Shown: positions 30,799-41,076, numbered from the stretch's first letter. The stretch: DNA of 64,000 nucleotides from Arsenophonus sp045399315 (GCA_045399315.1 DAYVGO010000033.1:97484-161483); one strand, 5' to 3'. A program made the numbers and translations. The notes: a model not told the origin generated them from the sequence alone.

Positions 30799-33593
30799 AT
30801 GAAAGTCAGCTTAGCAATATCACATGAAATCAACAAAATTAACCCAATTTCTGATGCAATACTGCAGCAACTAATATACCTGAACAAGCAATAAGGCAAC
30901 ATCGTCAACGTGCTTTGTCACCAGAGGCACCAACGATCAGAGGCACTGTTGCCAACCCAGACACCTATTTTCAGGCTCACGGGCCATTAATCCTTCGTAT
31001 CTCAAAGACTACCAACATGTCTTAGATGCCATACTGTCCTTTGGCAATATGACCAGCCGTTATTATCAACCTTTTGTATATTATGGTCATCCAGATGCAG
31101 AGCAAATTATCATTTTAATGGGATCAGCCGCCGGTGTACTGCTGAAGAGGTCATTGATCAGCTTCTGACGCAAAATGAAAAAGTCGGCATGATAAAAGTC
31201 CTTCTTTATCGTTCCTTTTTTGCTCAACATTTTCTAAATGTGATACTGAAGGCGGTAAATTCTATTATGGTGCTCGATCACATAAAGGAGCCCGGGGCTC
31301 ATGCAGAGCCACTCTACCTTGATCTTATGACTGCTTTAGCTGAGTCTTTTAGCCGAGGGCAACGTGCATAGTTACCTAAAGTTATATCGGCAACGAAAAA
31401 TACCATCAAACTTATCGGTAACCATACCCCTCTGGGCTAACTGTTTCACATCTACGTATTAACCACCAACCTCTCTATTCGTCATACCTTGTTAAGCACA
31501 CAGATTTTATTGGTTATCATCAGTGGCAATTTATCAATAAATACCAGATGGTTGAAAAATTAAAACCAGGTGGTATTTTTTTAATTAACGGCCCCTATAG
31601 GTCTGAGCAAATCTGGCATCATCTGCCACAAGAAATACAATCTCTATTACGACAAAAACAAGCACAATGCTATACCATTAATGCTTATCAAATCGCTCGA
31701 CAATGCCAATTAGATGGTCGGATCAACACCGTCATGCAAACCGCTTTTTTCGATCTGATACAACTATTGCCCAAATCTGAAACTGAGCGGCGATTAAAAG
31801 AAGCTATTAACCAAAGTTATAGCAAAAAAGGTGCCGATATCGAGGCAAAGAATATTAATGTCGTTCATCTTATCAGCAAAACATTAGAAAAAATCGACTT
31901 ATAGGAAATTGATATAACTAGCCCTTGCCGCCCGGCTACCGTATCTCATGATGCCCCTGATTTTGTAAAAACTGTAACCACAGCAATGATTGCCGATTTA
32001 GGTGATACACTACCATGTCAGCCTTTCACCCTGATGGCAGCTGGCCAACCGATACCACAAAATGGGAAAAACAAAATACCGCCGCAATCATCCCTATTTG
32101 GCAAGCAAACCTTTGCACGCAATGTAATTATTGTGTTGCGGCCTATCCCCATGTCGCTATTCACGCAAAAGTCACTTCAGCTGAGATACTTAAAGCGGTG
32201 CCAGCTAGCTTACTCTCTTTAACCATTAAATCTCGGGATATGCAAGGACTCAATTATATACTACAGGTGGCACCAGAAGATTGTACCAGCTGTAATCTCT
32301 GTTATGAAGTTTGTCCGGCTAAAAATCGGCAAAATCCCCAAATTCGGGCCATCAATATACAGTCTCGTCTTGAACATCTCACTGTGTAGAAAATAAACTT
32401 CAATTTTTTCCTGCAAATCCAAGATATTACACCAAAAAAACTTGAAAGTATAGATATTTGTACTAGCCAATTAATTACCCCGTTATTTGAATACTCAGGT
32501 GCCTGTGCCGGCTGTAGTGAGACACCTTATATAAAATTACTGACCCAACTATATGGTGATAGGCTGCTGATCGCTAACGCTACTGGCTGTTCATCTATCT
32601 ATGGCGGTAATCTACCTACAACTCCCTATACCACTAATAGTGATGGTCGGTAACCGGCTTGGGCAAATTCCTTGTTCGAAGATAATGTGGAGTTTGGCCT
32701 GGGATTTGGTTTAACTTTACAGCGGCATAAAAAAGAGTCTCTCATCTGCTAGACAGTCTAATTAAACAACTACCGATCACCCTGATTGATCAACTAAAGG
32801 ATGGCTCATTATCTATTGAGATAAAATGTCAATTAATTAATCGTTTACAATCATTACTTAGCAATATTAATATTGCTGAAGCTCAACAATTAACAGATGC
32901 GCACTATTTGCTTTATAAATCAGTATGGATCATTGGTGGTGATGGTTGAGCCTACGATATTGGTTATGGTGGCTTAGATCATGTACTCAATAATGGCGAA
33001 AATGTTAATGTTCTGGTGCTGGATATGCAATACTATTCTAACACTAGTAGCCAACAATCGAAAGCAACACCTATTGAAGCGGTAACTAAATTTGGTCAAA
33101 ATGGCAGACAAAAAAGCCGCAAAGATTTGGGAATGACCATGGTGATGTATGGACATATATATGTGACACAAGTCGCCATTTGTGTTCAAATGAACCAGAC
33201 TGTTAAAGCTATTCAGGAACATCACTAATTATCGCTTGTAGCCCTTGTGAAGAGCATGGCTATGATCTTGCATATAGTCATCAACAAACTAGACAACTTA
33301 CAGCAGCTGGATTCTGGCCGTTATATCGTTTTGATCCCCAACGTAGTCAGGCCAAAAAGTCTGGGCTAATACTTGACTCAAGAGCGCCAGCTGCATCATT
33401 GACAGATGTTTTACAAAAAGAACAGTGCTTTTCTCAATTAACCAGGCAGTTACCTGAGCAAACAGCAAAACTGGCCAAACAAGCGGAGATAACAGCTCAA
33501 AAGCATTATGCTTTACTTGAATTACTTGCAAACAGCAAGCTGATCAGGAACAACATCACCACTACCTTTAGTCACGGTAGCGGGATCCCATAG
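30799..33593 (+). pseudogene. nifJ: Pyruvate:flavodoxin oxidoreductase NifJ (YdbK), 5'-truncated remnant
   Basis: NifJ converts pyruvate to acetyl-CoA with flavodoxin or ferredoxin as electron acceptor, about 1174 residues in E. coli. Homology begins abruptly at SHEINKINPISD, so roughly the first 195 residues are gone. An internal deletion of about 80 residues joins LPKVI to SATKNTIKLIGN. Later blocks are MVEKLKPGGIFLINGPY, a ferredoxin motif CTQCNYCVAAYP whose fourth Cys is Tyr, an intact CTSCNLCYEVCP, and FEYSGACAGC. The thiamine-diphosphate motif GDGWAYDIG reads GDG, stop (TGA), AYDIG. Many stops and shifts: clearly dead. Confidence 0.93.
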
Positions 33594-33848
33594 TTTGTCA
33601 ACGGCGCTTTTTAAGAAATCAAATAATCCCATATAACCTCCATCACTAAGTTTTGAGGGAATAAATCTAAACCTCAATCTATTGGATAATTAATAAAGCG
33701 CGCTAACCCACAAGCTATTTTGCTTACTGTATGTTTATCTAATAGTTTTTTAAGTAAATAAATATATCTATATGTTAATAATTGTAGAATGATTTAAGCA
33801 AATTAGCCAAAATTAGATAGCCACTATTGTTGTTAAGGCAATATTAAC

Positions 33849-33924
33849 TGGTAGGTCATACAGGATTCTAACCTGTGACCAATTGATTAAAAGTCAAGTG
33901 CTCTACCGACTGAGCTAACGACCC
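33849..33924 (-). tRNA. tRNA-Lys (UUU), degenerate copy
   Basis: A tRNA-Lys with anticodon TTT and encoded CCA, nearly identical to the copy at 34009-34084. It differs in key places. The T-loop reads TTAGAAT instead of TTCGAAT, so the invariant C56 is A and cannot pair with G19. The acceptor stem 3' strand ATGACCT makes two G-U pairs with GGGTCGT. Probably a decaying duplicate with weak or no function. In E. coli lysV lies in this valUXY-lysV cluster next to gltX. Confidence 0.8.
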
Positions 33925-34008
33925 ATCTGAATAGGCTAGATTATGATCACCTTGCTTATGCTTAATTAGTAGCAAAAAATAAATCAAAATCTTATCGATT
34001 ACTATTAA

Positions 34009-34084
34009 TGGTGGGTCGTACAGGATTCGAACCTGTGACCAATTGATTAAAAGTCAAGTGCTCTACCAACTGAGCTAACGACCC
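34009..34084 (-). tRNA. lysV: tRNA-Lys (anticodon UUU)
   Basis: A complete tRNA-Lys: GGGTCGTTAGCTCAGTTGGT at the 5' end, anticodon loop CTTTTAA, T-arm CAGGTTCGAATCCTG and 3' ACGACCCACCA. All invariant bases are present. It follows the tRNA-Val pair on the minus strand. Confidence 0.96.
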
Positions 34085-34147
34085 TATTTAATAGCAAAAC
34101 ATATCATAAACAACTGCAATGAAATAGTGCATTATGTTTTGCATGAA

Positions 34148-34223
34148 TGGTGGGCGATATCAGATTCGAACTGATGACCTCCTCCTTGTAAGGGAGATGC
34201 TCTACCAACTGAGCTAATCGCCC
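34148..34223 (-). tRNA. tRNA-Val (anticodon UAC)
   Basis: A complete tRNA-Val: GGGCGATTAGCTCAGTTGGT at the 5' end, anticodon loop CTTACAA, a five-base variable loop, T-arm ATCAGTTCGAATCTGAT, acceptor pairing GGGCGAT with ATCGCCC, and encoded CCA. It corresponds to the valUXY genes of E. coli. Confidence 0.96.
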
Positions 34224-34264
34224 ATTCATAACAAAAATAAACAACTCTTTCACTGAATTATGAT

Positions 34265-34341
34265 TGGTGGGCGATACCAGATTCGAACTGATGACCCCCC
34301 TCCTTGTAAGGGAGATGCTCTACCAACTGAGTTAATCACCC
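34265..34341 (-). tRNA. tRNA-Val (UAC), partly degenerate copy
   Basis: A second tRNA-Val, 77 bases instead of 76. Compared with the copy at 34148 it has G10 changed to A (TTAACTC), which breaks the first D-stem pair with C25, a variable loop one G longer, and one G-U pair in the T stem and one in the acceptor stem. The anticodon TAC and CCA are kept. It may be poorly folded; function is uncertain. Confidence 0.85.
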
Positions 34342-34648
34342 GTCGTGATGGAGGTGCATTATAGGGATAGTTCTTCATGAGTCAACGGTTTTTCAAAGGA
34401 AAATATCCGTTCGTTGCAAAATTAAGCAAGATACACCCAATATTATCAACATAAAATAATATTTATTTAAACTCATTTAGTGTAGATCCTATCAGGATAA
34501 ATTAAGCATTTTTATTGTCATATTAACAAAATAAAGTATGAATCTTGCGCTAACAGGATTGAGGAATTAAGTTGCAGTGATAAAATAACCGACGGTAAAT
34601 TTTTCACTGACTATATTCGATATAAAAAAGATCATTAAGGCAATCCTA
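34342..34648. other. Divergent intergenic region between the tRNA cluster and gltX
   Basis: About 310 AT-rich bases that must hold promoters in both directions, for the tRNA cluster (minus) and for gltX (plus). No gene and no clear operator seen. Confidence 0.5.
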
Positions 34649-36070
34649 ATGAATAAAATAAAAACCCGTTTTGCACCAAGTCCAACTGGTTACCTTCACA
34701 TCGGTGGTGCTCGTACTGCACTCTATTCATGGCTTTATAGTCGACATTATAACGGTGAGTTTGTATTACGTATTGAAGACACCGATCTTGAGCGTTCGAC
34801 TCAAGAAGCGATTGACGCCATTATGGATGGAATGAGCTGGTTAAGTTTAAATTGGGATGAAGGTCCTTACTATCAAACTAAACGTTTCGACCGTTATCAT
34901 GCAGTTATCGATCAAATGCTTGCCGCCGGGACAACCTACCGCTGTTACTGTTCTAAAACGCGCTTGGACAATTTACGTGAAGAACAGAGGGCTAGAGGTG
35001 AAAAACCACATTATGATGGCTATTGCCGTGATCATGTTAATGATCATACCCCTGATGAACCTCACGTAGTACGCTTTCGTAATCCCCAGCAAGGCTCTGT
35101 CGTTTTTGAAGACCTAATTCGTGGACCAATTGAATTTAGTAACCTTGAGCTAGATGATCTCATTATACGCCGTACTGACGGCGCCCCCACCTATAATTTC
35201 TGTGTTGTTATTGATGACTGGGATATGAAAATTACTCATGTAATCCGTGGTGAAGATCATATTAATAATACTCCACGACAAATTAATATATTAAAAGCCC
35301 TTGGTGCACCAATCCCTGAATATGCTCATGTTTCAATGATCTTAGGTAATGATGGCAAAAAATTATCTAAACGTCATGGTGCTGTCAGTGTAATGCAATA
35401 CCGTGATGACGGTTATCTACCAGAAGCCTTACTTAACTATTTGGTCCGTCTCGGATGGTCTCATGGTGATCAAGAAATTTTTAATCACGATGAAATGATC
35501 AATTATTTTTCCTTAGCCGCGATTAACAAGTCCGCCAGCGCCTTTAATCCTGACAAATTATTATGGCTTAATCACCATTATATCAATTCATTACCCGCTG
35601 AATATGTTGCAACACACTTAGCTTGGCACATTGAACAACAAGGTATCGATACCCAAACCGGGCCAAGCTTAGCAGATTTAGTCAAGCTTCTTGGTAAACG
35701 CTGTAAGACCTTAAAAGAAATAGCCGGATCATGTCACTATTTCTATCAGGATTTTGACTTATTTGATACCGATGCTGCTAAAAAACATTTACGTCCGATT
35801 GCACGCTTGCCCCTCGAAACCGTACGGACAAAATTGGCAACGATTAACAACTGGACATGTGAAAATGTCCACCAGGCAATCAAATCAACAGCAACTGAAC
35901 TTGAAATTAGCATGGGAAAAATTGGTATGCCACTTCGTGTCGCCGTAACAGGAACAGGTCAATCACCGAGTGTTGATACCACTGTACATGCCATTGGCCA
36001 AACTCGTTCATTAAAACGCATTGATAAGGCCTTAGTTTATATTAATGACCGTAAGAATAGTGATAATTAA
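34649..36070 (+). CDS. gltX: Glutamyl-tRNA synthetase GltX
   Basis: A 473-residue class I synthetase that charges tRNA-Glu. The HIGH-like motif is in PSPTGYLHIGGARTALYS (residues 10-27) and the KMSKS-like motif is KKLSKRHG near residue 237. The Cys/His zinc-site region reads CYCSKTRLDNLREEQRARGEKPHYDGYCR. The C-terminal anticodon-binding region MGKIGMPLRVAVTGTGQSP is complete. It starts at ATG 34649 and is divergent from the tRNA cluster, as in E. coli. Intact. Confidence 0.98.
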   Translation: MNKIKTRFAPSPTGYLHIGGARTALYSWLYSRHYNGEFVLRIEDTDLERSTQEAIDAIMDGMSWLSLNWDEGPYYQTKRFDRYHAVIDQMLAAGTTYRCYCSKTRLDNLREEQRARGEKPHYDGYCRDHVNDHTPDEPHVVRFRNPQQGSVVFEDLIRGPIEFSNLELDDLIIRRTDGAPTYNFCVVIDDWDMKITHVIRGEDHINNTPRQINILKALGAPIPEYAHVSMILGNDGKKLSKRHGAVSVMQYRDDGYLPEALLNYLVRLGWSHGDQEIFNHDEMINYFSLAAINKSASAFNPDKLLWLNHHYINSLPAEYVATHLAWHIEQQGIDTQTGPSLADLVKLLGKRCKTLKEIAGSCHYFYQDFDLFDTDAAKKHLRPIARLPLETVRTKLATINNWTCENVHQAIKSTATELEISMGKIGMPLRVAVTGTGQSPSVDTTVHAIGQTRSLKRIDKALVYINDRKNSDN

Positions 36071-36115
36071 TAATCTTACTTTAATGTAAGGGCACATTTT
36101 GTTGTGCATTTTGCC
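36071..36115 (+). terminator. Possible terminator after gltX
   Basis: Two small hairpins follow the gltX stop: CTTAC / GTAAG (36076-36090) and GCACA / TGTGC (36092-36107) followed by ATTTTG. The T-run is short, so it is only a moderate candidate. Confidence 0.4.
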
Positions 36116-36226
36116 ATATAACCATGGATGACTATTTTTTCAACGGTTAAGCGTTATTTTCATATTAATCAATTGACAGTCTCGTTCAGCTTGCATATCA
36201 TGCGCCCGTCTAACCAACTTTGTGTA

Positions 36227-36302
36227 GGGGCTATAGCTCAGATGGGAGAGCGTTTGCATGGCATGCAAGAGGTCAGCGGTTCGATCCCGCTTAGCTCCAC
36301 CA
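36227..36302 (+). tRNA. alaW: tRNA-Ala (anticodon GGC)
   Basis: A complete tRNA: GGGGCTATAGCTCAGATGGG at the 5' end, anticodon stem-loop TTTGCATGGCATGCAAG with anticodon GGC, T-arm GCGGTTCGATCCCGC, and 3' end TAGCTCCACCA. The single-copy position downstream of gltX matches the alaX/alaW pair of E. coli. Confidence 0.96.
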
Positions 36303-36349
36303 AATTTAGGTTTTTAACAATTATTTTTAATCGTTCCAAAAGCCATTGC

Positions 36350-36568
36350 TTATGATGAGCGTTTCAATGGTCTAACCAAGTTGTCCAATCCTTCCTCTTT
36401 AACTGTTAATGTCATTTGCATTAAATAACCCAATCTTCCTTGCGGAAATTCACTTTTGTGGGCAAACCAAAGTAAATATTCTTCCGGTAAATCTATCAAA
36501 ACTCGTCCCTTATATTTACCAAATGGCATCATGGTATTAGCAATATCGATTAGATCCTGTTTCTGCAT
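36350..36568 (-). CDS. DUF3820 family small protein
   Basis: A 72-residue protein with the DUF3820 pattern: MQKQDLIDIANTMMPFGKYK, GRVLIDLPEEYLLWFAHK, and the end LVRPLKR. The MPFGKYKG and DLPEEYLLWF blocks are the family hallmark. It is probably a small soluble protein; a role in quorum sensing or nucleic-acid metabolism has been suggested for relatives but is not established. The start ATG 36568 has GGA ten bases upstream; the frame could extend five codons to 36583. Confidence 0.8.
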   Translation of the reverse strand: MQKQDLIDIANTMMPFGKYKGRVLIDLPEEYLLWFAHKSEFPQGRLGYLMQMTLTVKEEGLDNLVRPLKRSS

Positions 36569-36657
36569 GCAGAATTCCAACATATTAGTTAATTAAACTA
36601 AATACGACATTCACTAATAATAAGGAATGCCGCTTTGTAAAATGTGTTTTTAAATTA

Positions 36658-37842
36658 TTACAAAACTAATCCCGTTATCGCAGCAGATAAGAAACTCACT
36701 AGCGTGGAACCATATAATAATCTTAAGCCAAAACTAGAAACAATCTTTCCCTGTTTTTCATTGAGACCTTTTATTGCTCCAGCAACAATTCCTATCGATG
36801 AAAAGTTAGCAAAAGAAACTAAAAAGACTGATAATATACCGACTGAACGAGACGATAACTCAACAGCGATTTGTTTGAGATAACCCATAGCAACAAATTC
36901 ATTAGACATTAATTTGGTTGCCATAATACTGCCAACTCTAAGTGCATCTTCAGCAGGAACACCCAAAATCCAAGCTAATGGATAAAAAACATAGCCCAAA
37001 CAATCTTGAAAACTTATTCCCAGCACAGCACTGAAAATGGCATTAATTGCCGCAATAATCGCAATAAAACCAATCAACATTGCCGCCACAATCAAAGCTA
37101 CTTTAAAACCAGCAAGAATGTATTCCCCTAACATTTCAAAAAAGCTTTGTTCATCATGAAGATGACTAACTTGAATATCCTCTTCTTCTGCAACTGAGTA
37201 GGGATTAACCAACGATAAGATAATGAATGTGCTAAACATATTCAGGATCAACGCTGCCACTACATACTTAGGCTCAAGCATGCCCATATAGGCACCGACA
37301 ATCGCCATAGAAACTGTCGACATCGCGGTTGCTGCCATCGTATACATACGACGTGGTGACATTTGACTCAATATGTCTTTATAAACAATAAAGTTTTCTG
37401 ACTGACCAAGGATTAACGAACTGACCGCATTAAAAGATTCCAGCTTTCCCATACCATTAACTTTAGCCAGTAACGTTCCTATTATTTTAATAATAAAAGG
37501 TAGCAGTTTGATATGTTGCAGGATGCCAATTAACGCTGAAACAAAAATAATTGGACATAACACGCGTAAAAAGAAGATAGCAAGATTTGCATCCATCATG
37601 CCACCAAAGACGAAATCAGTTCCTGCCGCGGCATAAATTAATAAATAATCAAAAATCTTAGCAAATCCGGCAACAAATCCCTGACCAATATCTGAATTGA
37701 GAAAGAACCAGGCTAATATTAATTCAATAACCAAGAGTTGAAAAACGTAACGAAAGCGTATACTAGTACGATCATTACTCGTTAAAATAGATAACACACC
37801 AATAAGGATAATGGATAAAAGAAAGTGAAAAACTGCAGACAT
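36658..37842 (-). CDS. nupC: Nucleoside permease NupC
   Basis: A 394-residue concentrative nucleoside transporter (CNT family; E. coli 400) that imports nucleosides with protons. About ten membrane segments. Family blocks are GKLESFNAVSSLILGQSENF, TAMSTVSMAIVGAYMGMLEPKYVVAA, QSFFEMLGEYILAGFKVALIVAAMLIGF and SIMATKLMSNEFVAMGYL. I take ATG 37842 (MSAVFHFLL), with GGAA about 9 bases before it, over the longer TTG frame at 37854. Nucleoside salvage fits a reduced genome. The mntH gene found beside it in E. coli is absent. Intact. Confidence 0.96.
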   Translation of the reverse strand: MSAVFHFLLSIILIGVLSILTSNDRTSIRFRYVFQLLVIELILAWFFLNSDIGQGFVAGFAKIFDYLLIYAAAGTDFVFGGMMDANLAIFFLRVLCPIIFVSALIGILQHIKLLPFIIKIIGTLLAKVNGMGKLESFNAVSSLILGQSENFIVYKDILSQMSPRRMYTMAATAMSTVSMAIVGAYMGMLEPKYVVAALILNMFSTFIILSLVNPYSVAEEEDIQVSHLHDEQSFFEMLGEYILAGFKVALIVAAMLIGFIAIIAAINAIFSAVLGISFQDCLGYVFYPLAWILGVPAEDALRVGSIMATKLMSNEFVAMGYLKQIAVELSSRSVGILSVFLVSFANFSSIGIVAGAIKGLNEKQGKIVSSFGLRLLYGSTLVSFLSAAITGLVL

Positions 37843-38053
37843 AGAGATTTCCAAGTATGTTTTAATCTAAAAAATAATTATATTACTTTATGTAATTGAA
37901 AATAGTCCTGTGGGATTTTAATCACTAAAAACGGCACTAAGCGAGTAATTTAGTGATCTAATTTGCAGATAGCTAATAGATAATGAATAAAACAATGACT
38001 AAATCAAAGCAATCAATATCTTGCCAATTACTATTAGCAAAAGCTATAAAATA

Positions 38054-40063
38054 TTAATGATGGTCTAATAATGTCATTAACTCATCTTCACTAACAATTT
38101 TTATCCCTAGTTCATTTGCTTTTATTAATTTAGAACCCGCTGCTTCTCCAGCTATGACTAGATCGGTTTTTTTAGAAACACTAGCGCTAACTTTAGCACC
38201 AAGCGATATTAATTTATCTTTAAGCTGATCTCGGGTTAAGTGATTTAGTGTGCCGGTTAAAACCATCGTTTTACCTGTAAAAGGACTATCCGTTTTGTTA
38301 ACCACTATTGCCGGCCAGCTAATACCAATTTCGTTGACTAATTCATTAACAACATCCTGATTATGCTGTTCCTGAAAAAAGTTAATGATATGCTTAGCAA
38401 CTACTTCGCCAACATCTTGCACCATTTTTAATGATTCTATATCTGCCGCCATTAGTGAAACTAGCGAAGCATAGTGAGTAGCCAAATTGTTGGCTGTGGC
38501 TTCGCCAACTTCCCGAATGCCTAGCGCATAAATAAATTGTGCTAATGTCGCTTGTTTGGATTTATCCAGCGCATTAAGCAGATTTTGTGCAGATTTTATC
38601 CCCATACGCTCCAATCTGGTTAATATATCTAGATTTAAACGATAAAGATCAGCCTGTGTCTTCACATATTCTTTATCAACTAGCTGATCAATAATCTTAT
38701 CGCCCATCCCCTCAATATCCATTGCTCGGCGCGAAACAAAATGTTTCAAGGCACCTTTACGTTGTGCGGCACAAATCAAACCACCGGTACAACGGATCAC
38801 TGCTTCACCTTCAATACGCTCAATTGCTGAGCCACAAACCGGACAGTGAGCAGGAAATATAATTTCTCGGGTATCAGTAGGACGACGATCTGTGAGCACA
38901 TTAACAATCTGCGGGATGACATCACCAGCTCTACGAATAACGACGGCATCCCCAATTCTTACCCCTAAGCGTTCGATTTCATCAGCATTGTGTAATGTTG
39001 CATTACTTACCGTGACACCGGCAACCTGAACAGGTTCTAAACGAGCAACAGGAGTGATTGCACCAGTGCGTCCCACTTGAAATTCAACATCATGTAATAA
39101 AGTCATCTGTTCTTGAGCGGGAAATTTAAATGCCGTCGCCCAACGAGGAGCTCGAGCAACAAAACCGAGTTCTTCTTGCTGCTGTAATGGATCCACTTTA
39201 ACCACTATACCATCGATATCAAAGCCTAAATCTAACCGAGCTTGTTCTATTTGATGATAATAGGCTAAAACTTGTTGACTATTTTGGCAGAGTGCAATCT
39301 TATCACTAACGGGTAATCCCCAATTTTTAAATTGTATTAAACATTGATATTGACTAGCAGGCAATTCACCTCCCGCTAGCACGCCAAAACCATAACAAAA
39401 AAAAGCTAATGGCCTTTTGGTGGTAATACGAGGATCAAGCTGACGTAATGAACCTGCTGCAGCATTGCGTGGATTGGCAAAAATTTTACCTCCATTCCGG
39501 CGAGCGTCTTCGTTTAGCTTTTCAAAACCGCGGTGAGTCATAAAAACCTCACCCCGAATTTCGATTCGCTCAGGAATATTATCGCCTTGCAGACGGAGTG
39601 GAATTGCTCGGATAGTACGAATATTAGCGGTAATATTTTCGCCTGTGGTACCATCACCACGTGTCGCTGCCTGTACCAGTTCACCCTGCTCATATAGCAA
39701 GCTAACTGCTAAACCATCTAATTTTAGTTCACAACAAAATGTCACCTGGCTACTGTTTCTTAACCGATCATGCACGCGTTTATCAAACGCCAAATAACTT
39801 TCTTCATCAAAAACGTTATCCAGTGACAACATCGGTATTTCATGCCGTACCTGTTTAAAAGCCGATAATGGTGTAGCACCAACACGTTGTGTTGGTGAAT
39901 CGGCTGTAACCCATTCTGGGTGTTCAGCCTCCAATTCCTTCAATTCCTGCATCATCCGATCATATTCTACATCAGGTATTTCCGGCGTATCTAACACATG
40001 ATAAAGATATTCATGACGACATAATTGCTGTTTGAGCCATGTAAGATAATGTTGTTGTTTCAT
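38054..40063 (-). CDS. ligA: NAD-dependent DNA ligase LigA
   Basis: A 669-residue LigA (E. coli 671) that seals nicks using NAD. The adenylation Lys is K114 in ELKLDGLA, after the Ia domain with YDRMMQELKELE. Then come the OB fold, a four-Cys zinc finger (CPVCGS and CTGGLICAAQ), the helix-hairpin-helix region (LERMGIKSAQNLLNALDKSK, GIREVGEATA) and a C-terminal BRCT domain (GKTMVLTGTLNHLTRDQ, VSKKTDLVIAGEAAGSKL). All complete. It follows zipA on the same strand, with a terminator hairpin between them. Confidence 0.98.
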   Translation of the reverse strand: MKQQHYLTWLKQQLCRHEYLYHVLDTPEIPDVEYDRMMQELKELEAEHPEWVTADSPTQRVGATPLSAFKQVRHEIPMLSLDNVFDEESYLAFDKRVHDRLRNSSQVTFCCELKLDGLAVSLLYEQGELVQAATRGDGTTGENITANIRTIRAIPLRLQGDNIPERIEIRGEVFMTHRGFEKLNEDARRNGGKIFANPRNAAAGSLRQLDPRITTKRPLAFFCYGFGVLAGGELPASQYQCLIQFKNWGLPVSDKIALCQNSQQVLAYYHQIEQARLDLGFDIDGIVVKVDPLQQQEELGFVARAPRWATAFKFPAQEQMTLLHDVEFQVGRTGAITPVARLEPVQVAGVTVSNATLHNADEIERLGVRIGDAVVIRRAGDVIPQIVNVLTDRRPTDTREIIFPAHCPVCGSAIERIEGEAVIRCTGGLICAAQRKGALKHFVSRRAMDIEGMGDKIIDQLVDKEYVKTQADLYRLNLDILTRLERMGIKSAQNLLNALDKSKQATLAQFIYALGIREVGEATANNLATHYASLVSLMAADIESLKMVQDVGEVVAKHIINFFQEQHNQDVVNELVNEIGISWPAIVVNKTDSPFTGKTMVLTGTLNHLTRDQLKDKLISLGAKVSASVSKKTDLVIAGEAAGSKLIKANELGIKIVSEDELMTLLDHH

Positions 40064-40085
40064 TATTCACCATACAACTAAAGAC

Positions 40086-40110
40086 AAAAACCCCCGCTAA
40101 CAGGGGGGTC
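40086..40110 (-). terminator. Rho-independent terminator between zipA and ligA
   Basis: On the minus strand ACCCCCC-TGTTAGC-GGGGGTTTTTG forms a strong GC hairpin followed by five T. It lies 22 bp after the zipA stop and 23 bp before ligA, so it may reduce read-through from zipA into ligA or end zipA transcripts. Confidence 0.75.
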
Positions 40111-40131
40111 GGTTACTAATCATGCTAAAAA

Positions 40132-41076
40132 TTAAGTTAGTGCGTTTCTAATTCTGCTGTGATATGTCTCTATCATATGTGGCGTCAGCATTTTGCGATC
40201 CTCATCAAGTACGACGCCACCAACATCAGCAGCAATACGTTGTGCTGTTTGTAACATCAATTTAAAGTTCTGGGCTGAATCACCATATGAAGGTACCATC
40301 ATAAATATAGAGACGCCCGGTGTAGTGAAATCAGACATTGCCTCTGGTTCAAAAGAACCTGGTTTAACCATATTAGCTAAGCTAAACAAAACCTGCCCCG
40401 AACCGGGAGGATCAACCTGACGATGAAATATCTGCCTTTCACCAAACTGAAAACCTGATTGAAAAATACTTTGCAACAACAGATCCCCGCCTAAAACTTG
40501 ACCTTGTAGTGCAGCAACATGCAAAACAACAACAATATCTTTTTTAATTTCTTCCCCAACTAATTTACTTTTTTGTTTCTCTCCGTCAGGATGTTTAACT
40601 TCACCAACAGCTTCTTGGATGATTTCAGTGGTGTTGGCTACCAAAGCTCCTTCCCTTTCTGCCGTATTAATTGAATTTAACCCGTGCTCAGAAATCTCCA
40701 GCTCCAGCTGTTTAGTCTGAACGCTTTTTTCTTGCTTAGCTCTAGTGCCAATTTCTACTTCAGAATCAGTTAAATGCTGATCATGGTTAGGGGTATTAAT
40801 CACCCTAGATGATTCAGATTTTCTAGCAGCAAATTGTTCATTTGTCTCCTGAGTAGTAGATTTAGATTCTAATTGCTGTGCCGCCACCGTTTTTTCGCCA
40901 AACGATGTCTGGTCAACACTGTCAAGTGTATCCTGATTAGGTTGTTTACAGGGCTTCATAGGGCGATTTTTAAATAACTTTGAACGCTCTTTACGACTTG
41001 TCCAAAAACCATGTAACAGTAAAGCTATTATAGCTATCGCACCAACGACCACTAATATTAGACGCAAATCCTGCAT
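40132..41076 (-). CDS. zipA: Cell division protein ZipA
   Basis: A 314-residue ZipA (E. coli 328) that anchors FtsZ to the inner membrane. The N-terminal membrane segment (LRLILVVVGAIAIIALLLHGFW, residues 4-25) is followed by a charged, low-complexity linker of about 150 residues rich in Glu, Gln and Ser. The C-terminal FtsZ-binding domain (VVVLHVAALQGQVLGGDLLLQ, FGERQIFHRQVDPPGSGQVLFSLANM, LMLQTAQRIAADVGGVVLDEDRKML) is complete. The order cysZ-zipA-ligA with cysZ divergent is as in E. coli. Intact. Confidence 0.97.
   Translation of the reverse strand: MQDLRLILVVVGAIAIIALLLHGFWTSRKERSKLFKNRPMKPCKQPNQDTLDSVDQTSFGEKTVAAQQLESKSTTQETNEQFAARKSESSRVINTPNHDQHLTDSEVEIGTRAKQEKSVQTKQLELEISEHGLNSINTAEREGALVANTTEIIQEAVGEVKHPDGEKQKSKLVGEEIKKDIVVVLHVAALQGQVLGGDLLLQSIFQSGFQFGERQIFHRQVDPPGSGQVLFSLANMVKPGSFEPEAMSDFTTPGVSIFMMVPSYGDSAQNFKLMLQTAQRIAADVGGVVLDEDRKMLTPHMIETYHSRIRNALT

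Noticed and set aside
37895..37920. CRP site upstream of nupC (TGTGG...TCACT)
   Set aside because: The half-sites are eight bases apart instead of six and both deviate from consensus.
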